Positions 21,893 through 25,081 of a DNA stretch of 25,081 nucleotides are shown here, piece by piece. This DNA is from a virus. The first letter of the stretch is position 1; each line of letters begins with the position of its first letter. The notes beneath the pieces were generated by a model that worked only from the letters and a program-made list of their open reading frames with translations, was not told where the DNA came from and did not search any database. A program made the position numbers and the translations under genes. Where the stretch lies: the IMG/VR virus record IMGVR_UViG_3300025083_000213, positions 1 to 25,081 of that record. One strand, given 5' to 3'.

Positions 21893-22771
21893 ATGGGTCT
21901 ATCAGGAAGAAAAATAAATGACAATATGGTTCTATTTGGAGACCCCTTAAATGAAAAAGCTATAGATGCTTTAAGACGTACTTCACCTACTGGTAATGAC
22001 ATCATAAAGTCATTACCGAAAAGTGCATTTATTCCTATTGTAAAAAAAGAGAATAAAGAGGAAATTTTAAAACAACAAAAAAAAGAAGAAGAAAATCTTT
22101 TGATTTTAAATTCTATTAAAAGTGCAAAAGAAAGACGTCGTTTAAAAAGAGAAAAAAGTTTATTAAAAAAAGAGGTTGAAAATAAAACTCAAAAAAGTTT
22201 TAATTTTTTAAAAGATTTAATTTACAAAAAAAACCCTATAGAAAAAATAAAGGAATTTAATATGAGTTTAGAAGAAGAACTTGCAATGTTAGAAAAAGAG
22301 ATTGAAAAGAAAAACATTCAGCAAGAAAATCCTGAAGCTGTATTTTCTGATGAACCCGCTCCTGAGCAAGTTGAAATGAAAGACCAGATTCTCCAAATAT
22401 TAAAGAATTTGGAGAATGCACCATCTGAAGAAATTATAAATGCATGGAAAGAAAAGTATGGTAAATCTGGCGTACATGTAATGGCATTTGGTGAAGACGA
22501 CGTATATATTTATCATCATCTTACTAGAGGTGAATGGCGTAAGATTAAAGAAATAATGAATAAGCTGAAAGAAAATTCAGATGACGCAGATTTAATTGAA
22601 GAAAAGCTAAAAGAAAAAGTTGTTTTATATTGTGTGCTTTTCCCATCTGTAAACGAACAATGGTTAGATAATTGTAAAGCTGGTGTTTTAGATTCATTAT
22701 ATCAAATGATTCTTTTAAACTCTGGGTTCTTAACTCCACAACAAGCAATGTTATTAACAACTCAACTGTAG
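21893..22771 (+). CDS. tail assembly chaperone-like protein with N-terminal extension (292 aa)
   Basis: The C-terminal 169 residues resemble phage tail assembly chaperones. Features are MSLEEELAMLEKEIEKK, IINAWKEKYGKSGVHVMAFG, DDVYIYHHLTRGEWRKIKEI, then a hydrophobic VVLYCVLFPS strand and the closing KAGVLDSLYQMILLNSGF. Such proteins hold the tape measure during tube assembly and are encoded between tube and tape-measure genes, as here. Residues 1-123 are an unusual Lys/Glu-rich extension with its own start (AAAGGAATTCTATG) and no recognised family. A second in-frame start with a better ribosome binding site opens the chaperone part. Confidence 0.75.
   Translation: MGLSGRKINDNMVLFGDPLNEKAIDALRRTSPTGNDIIKSLPKSAFIPIVKKENKEEILKQQKKEEENLLILNSIKSAKERRRLKREKSLLKKEVENKTQKSFNFLKDLIYKKNPIEKIKEFNMSLEEELAMLEKEIEKKNIQQENPEAVFSDEPAPEQVEMKDQILQILKNLENAPSEEIINAWKEKYGKSGVHVMAFGEDDVYIYHHLTRGEWRKIKEIMNKLKENSDDADLIEEKLKEKVVLYCVLFPSVNEQWLDNCKAGVLDSLYQMILLNSGFLTPQQAMLLTTQL
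21992..22017 (+). repeat. intragenic hairpin, 9-bp perfect stem
   Basis: GGTAATGAC (21992-22000) pairs with GTCATTACC (22009-22017), loop ATCATAAA; 99 nt after the long chaperone start. Confidence 0.8.
22262..22771 (+). CDS. probable internal-start chaperone product (169 aa)
   Basis: The ATG at 22262 (Met124 of the longer ORF) is preceded by AAAGGA with correct spacing (AATAAAGGAATTTAATATG). The product would begin exactly at MSLEEELAMLEKEIE, which is how related tail assembly chaperones appear to start. The long and short forms may both be made. Use of this start is inferred from the ribosome binding site and family length. Confidence 0.6.
   Translation: MSLEEELAMLEKEIEKKNIQQENPEAVFSDEPAPEQVEMKDQILQILKNLENAPSEEIINAWKEKYGKSGVHVMAFGEDDVYIYHHLTRGEWRKIKEIMNKLKENSDDADLIEEKLKEKVVLYCVLFPSVNEQWLDNCKAGVLDSLYQMILLNSGFLTPQQAMLLTTQL
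22388..22417 (+). repeat. intragenic hairpin, 11-bp perfect stem
   Basis: ATTCTCCAAAT (22388-22398) pairs with ATTTGGAGAAT (22407-22417), loop ATTAAAGA. Confidence 0.86.
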
Positions 22772-22772
22772 T

Positions 22773-23438
22773 ATGAATATAAAGAAAGTACTTGAATATA
22801 ATACTGAATTATATTCAATAGCATATTCGAATACTTTATCTTTTGAGTTTCGTCTATTAAAAATAAAAGAGTTTAACTTATTTAACAAGTTGTTAGTAGG
22901 CGGAATTCATGAATACCTTATATATGAAGAAATCTTTGAGATTTGTTATATTGGTAATTATAAGTATTTACCTAGTTCATTACCTATAGGGTATATAATA
23001 ACAACAGGTAATTTAATATATAATTTATCAGGCGCAGATTCATCTGATAACTTCTTATTTAAAATAGCTGAACAACGTAAAGAACAAAATCCTAACTCTT
23101 TGCTTGAGCATATGAAAGGTGTAATTCATATTGCTTTCTCATCTATATCTCCAAAGGATATAGATGAGATGACAGAGAATCAGCTAATAAAAACATTTGT
23201 ATCTGCTGAAAATGTACTAGCTAAACAAAACGAAAACTTTGTTAGAATAGATCTAAAAAAGATTTATGATGAGTTAAATGGTATAGTTGATAAACCTAAA
23301 AAAGAATATGTTTCAGATAACGCAATGCTTGAAAAAGAACTTGGTTACTGGAACTTACAAGAAGCAGAAGATAAATTTGTTAAAGAAGAAAAAGAAAAAT
23401 TGTCTAAGGAGGTATTAAGATCCTTAGATAGGAGGTAA
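22773..23438 (+). CDS. second tail/baseplate assembly protein before the tape measure (221 aa)
   Basis: A 221-aa protein starting 1 nt after the chaperone stop. It has a helical N-terminus with SNTLSFEFRLLKIKEFNLFN, a hydrophobic central part (PIGYIITTGNLIYNLSG, about 70-86), and a charged coiled-coil C-terminus (KEELGYW to KEEKEKLSKEVLRSLDRR). Its position beside the chaperone resembles the paired chaperone or T4 gp26/gp51-type hub-assembly genes, but no motif is diagnostic. No slippery heptanucleotide is visible at the junction, so it is probably translated independently by coupling. It contains two perfect hairpins, 22792-22818 (19 nt after the start) and 23137-23169. Confidence 0.65.
   Translation: MNIKKVLEYNTELYSIAYSNTLSFEFRLLKIKEFNLFNKLLVGGIHEYLIYEEIFEICYIGNYKYLPSSLPIGYIITTGNLIYNLSGADSSDNFLFKIAEQRKEQNPNSLLEHMKGVIHIAFSSISPKDIDEMTENQLIKTFVSAENVLAKQNENFVRIDLKKIYDELNGIVDKPKKEYVSDNAMLEKELGYWNLQEAEDKFVKEEKEKLSKEVLRSLDRR
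22792..22818 (+). repeat. intragenic hairpin, 11-bp perfect stem, near gene start
   Basis: TTGAATATAAT (22792-22802) pairs with ATTATATTCAA (22808-22818), loop ACTGA; 19 nt after the ATG of the 221-aa gene. Confidence 0.84.
23137..23169 (+). repeat. intragenic hairpin, 13-bp perfect stem
   Basis: TCTCATCTATATC (23137-23149) pairs with GATATAGATGAGA (23157-23169), loop TCCAAAG. Confidence 0.9.
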
Positions 23439-23440
23439 CT
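23404..23440 (+). promoter_or_regulatory. tandem Shine-Dalgarno region, upstream copy in a hairpin
   Basis: AGGAGGTA occurs twice, at 23407-23414 and 23430-23437. The second is the ribosome binding site of the gene at 23441. The first is part of a 7-bp hairpin (CTAAGGA 23404-23410 with TCCTTAG 23421-23427) and has no start codon at a usable distance. It could be a ribosome standby or decoy site. Confidence 0.5.
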
Positions 23441-25081
23441 ATGTTTACACAACAAGGTCCTGGCGGTATTTATTATTCTGCTGTACAAACAGAACCTGAT
23501 ATGCACCCATTAATAGAAATGGGTGCATCTATTGCACCTTATGCTTTAGGTTTTGCTGGATTAAGTAAACTAGCTTCTACTCAATATTCTAAAGACTCTC
23601 AATATAGCTATTTAGATATATTTCAAAAACAAGTAAGAAATCTTGCTGAACTTACACCATTAGGTATTGGTAATACTTTTCGTATACCAGAATATCTATC
23701 TCCTTATATGTCTGCTAAAGGACTTGGTTTGGATATAGGTAAGTCTGTATTAGATCCTACTCAAGATGTAGGTAAATATATATTAGATGCAGACTTTTTA
23801 ACAAACAGCAGTACAAAGAATGCTTTAGAAGGTGTTTTAGGCAAAACACAATACGATAAAATAAGTACTTTCTTAACTGAAGGACAAAAAGACTTTCAAT
23901 TAGTTTATGAACAAGGTTTAGAAGGTAAAGGTAAGTCTAATTTAATATTTCAACAATTAGAAGAATACTCAGACACTCTAAGTGATGGCACTAAACAAAT
24001 AAAAACTCGTGTCAAAAAAGGTACTAATATACATCTTGGCAGTGACTTTAGATTAATGAATCTAAATTACGGTGATAGCAATTATGATTTTTTAGAAACT
24101 TTTGGTAAAGATAAAAAGTTAAATCCTGCTATGTTAGGTTTTTTTCAATCATTAGGTTTACCTCAAGATACAAAATACTCACAAATATATTCTAATGCTG
24201 CAGGTGATAAAGCTAAGTTTGCTTTAGTATCTTCAGTAGGTGGTAAGCTAGATAATTTAGGTGATTTAAGAAGACGCACTGCTTTACTTACTGCACCTTT
24301 GTCATCTGGTATAAATCGTTTTAATCGATTACTAGAAGCAACAAGGAATCAAATACCTATATTAGGTGATTTCGTAGGAAGATTATCTGAAGCAACTGGT
24401 TTGTCATTAAAGACAAGACCAGATGCTTTTTACAAACAATATGCTTCGTTAGGTTTGAAAGCAGCAAAGATAGGTGCAGTTCATTTAGGCTTACAAACAG
24501 TTGACCATTATAGGCGTAACTTTGGTACAGTAGGAAACCTTGTTGCATCTGCAGGTGTAGGTGCAGGTGTTGGTTACTTATATGATAAAATGTCTAAGCA
24601 AAAGAAGTTTGGTGCAGGCAAAGTAGGAATGGTTGCTTTTGGAGCACAAATGTTAATGCCAGGTTTTGACCAAGGCATTGTTGAAGGTTTATCTACTACG
24701 TTGACCAACATTGATATTGGAAGATCAATGATTGGTCAAATGACAGGTTTATCTTATTTGCGTAGAGGTATTGAAGGAGTTTTGCCAGGGTTTACTGATT
24801 ATACTGTAGGTTTAGCTTTAGGTGTTGGTGTTGCTGGGTTAAGTTATAGTGGCTATGCAGAAGGAATGTTAAAAAGAACAAATCAAAATAAACTGACACA
24901 AATGGATAAGTTTTTAAAAGGCTTCGTACCTAAAAGTATAAAAGATAGAATTGGATTTGTATCAGGTGTTTTAAAGTATAAAAATCCAGACAGTGTAATT
25001 AAATCTAGAGCTTTAGTAGATGTTTTAGATCCACAAAACTTTACATTAAAAAGTAAATCTGGAATTTTTTCTAAAATAAAT
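23441..25081 (+). CDS. large virion protein in tape-measure position, 3' end outside window
   Basis: An ORF of at least 547 codons, open to the window end, starting MFTQQGPGGIYYSAV after a perfect AGGAGG. The N-terminal 350 residues are polar and mixed. From about 360 the protein is Gly/Ala-rich with several hydrophobic helices (VASAGVGAGVGYLYDKM, VGMVAFGAQMLMPGF, YTVGLALGVGVAGLSYSGYA), as in tape measure or internal virion proteins that contact membranes on ejection. Position directly after tube and chaperone genes supports a tape measure, whose length would set tail length; a fused lytic domain could lie beyond the window. Identity is inferred from context. Confidence 0.7.
   Translation, partial: MFTQQGPGGIYYSAVQTEPDMHPLIEMGASIAPYALGFAGLSKLASTQYSKDSQYSYLDIFQKQVRNLAELTPLGIGNTFRIPEYLSPYMSAKGLGLDIGKSVLDPTQDVGKYILDADFLTNSSTKNALEGVLGKTQYDKISTFLTEGQKDFQLVYEQGLEGKGKSNLIFQQLEEYSDTLSDGTKQIKTRVKKGTNIHLGSDFRLMNLNYGDSNYDFLETFGKDKKLNPAMLGFFQSLGLPQDTKYSQIYSNAAGDKAKFALVSSVGGKLDNLGDLRRRTALLTAPLSSGINRFNRLLEATRNQIPILGDFVGRLSEATGLSLKTRPDAFYKQYASLGLKAAKIGAVHLGLQTVDHYRRNFGTVGNLVASAGVGAGVGYLYDKMSKQKKFGAGKVGMVAFGAQMLMPGFDQGIVEGLSTTLTNIDIGRSMIGQMTGLSYLRRGIEGVLPGFTDYTVGLALGVGVAGLSYSGYAEGMLKRTNQNKLTQMDKFLKGFVPKSIKDRIGFVSGVLKYKNPDSVIKSRALVDVLDPQNFTLKSKSGIFSKIN
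23501..23538 (+). repeat. intragenic hairpin, 11-bp perfect stem, with competing 6-bp partner
   Basis: ATGCACCCATT (23501-23511) pairs with AATGGGTGCAT (23518-23528), loop AATAGA. The 3' arm segment GGTGCA (23522-23527) can instead pair with TGCACC just downstream (23533-23538). It begins 60 nt after the start of the tape-measure candidate. Confidence 0.82.
24047..24066 (+). repeat. intragenic hairpin, 8-bp perfect stem, tetraloop
   Basis: TTTAGATT (24047-24054) pairs with AATCTAAA (24059-24066), loop AATG. Confidence 0.6.
24701..24739 (+). repeat. intragenic hairpin, 15 bp with one bulge
   Basis: TTGACCAACATTGAT (24701-24715) pairs with ATCAATG-(A)-TTGGTCAA (24724-24739), loop ATTGGAAG. 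Confidence 0.84.

Noticed and set aside
22755-22780. Programmed frameshift joining the two chaperone genes
   Set aside because: No slippery heptamer or favourable +1 site is visible. The downstream gene has its own ATG 1 nt after the stop, so coupling is simpler.
1-25081. CRISPR array, tRNA genes, insertion sequences, integrase or attachment sites
   Set aside because: No regularly spaced direct repeats, no cloverleaf with a CCA-type acceptor, and no transposase- or recombinase-like ORF was found.

Overview
The window is part of the structural (late) gene cluster of a contractile-tailed double-stranded DNA phage (Caudoviricetes, myovirus morphology). The DNA is about two-thirds A+T by eye. 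Every recognisable gene lies on the + strand, tightly packed, with ATGA/TAATG overlaps and AGGAG-type ribosome binding sites. No integrase, repressor, tRNA, insertion sequence or CRISPR array is visible. The host cannot be read from the sequence. Head and tail proteins resemble SPO1-type and marine myophage families more than T4 itself; that is an impression from recall, not a search result.

Layout. (1) Positions 3-6428 hold five virion-type genes of unknown function: a 5'-truncated gene, two small genes, and two large ones of 813 and 942 aa. The 942-aa protein has an internal duplication and a Lys/Arg-rich linker. (2) Positions 6438-13497 are the head module: portal, a very large prohead protease fused to several accessory modules and a scaffold-like tail, a 439-aa virion protein and the HK97-fold major capsid protein, closed by a strong terminator at 13554-13580. 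(3) Positions 13598-17282 are the neck/connector region: a 52-aa acidic ORF, an Ig-like protein, a connector protein, a Cys-motif neck protein and a tail-terminator-like protein. (4) Positions 17292-21879 are the tail: an 895-aa sheath followed by three tandem tube-fold proteins. (5) Positions 21893-25081 carry two tail-assembly-chaperone-like genes and the start of a large protein, open at the window end, in the tape-measure position.

How they work together. The protease and scaffold shape and mature the prohead around the portal. The connector and neck proteins join the filled head to the tail. The tube polymerises on the tape measure with chaperone help, and the sheath assembles around it.

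The most unusual signal is not a gene. The protein-coding DNA is studded with short, near-perfect inverted repeats, each with a different sequence: about 40 stems of 8-17 bp with loops mostly of 3-9 nt. About 14 have perfect stems of at least 11 bp, where a rough composition-based estimate predicts well under one. They occur in almost every gene, in all three codon registers, and their pairing exceptions lean towards G-U, which points to structure in the mRNA. The clearest gap is the first two-thirds of the internally duplicated 942-aa gene. Other points of note are an Ig-like (Big_5-type) domain apparently split between two adjacent genes, a probable nested scaffold start inside the protease gene, and an in-frame internal start in the tail chaperone gene.
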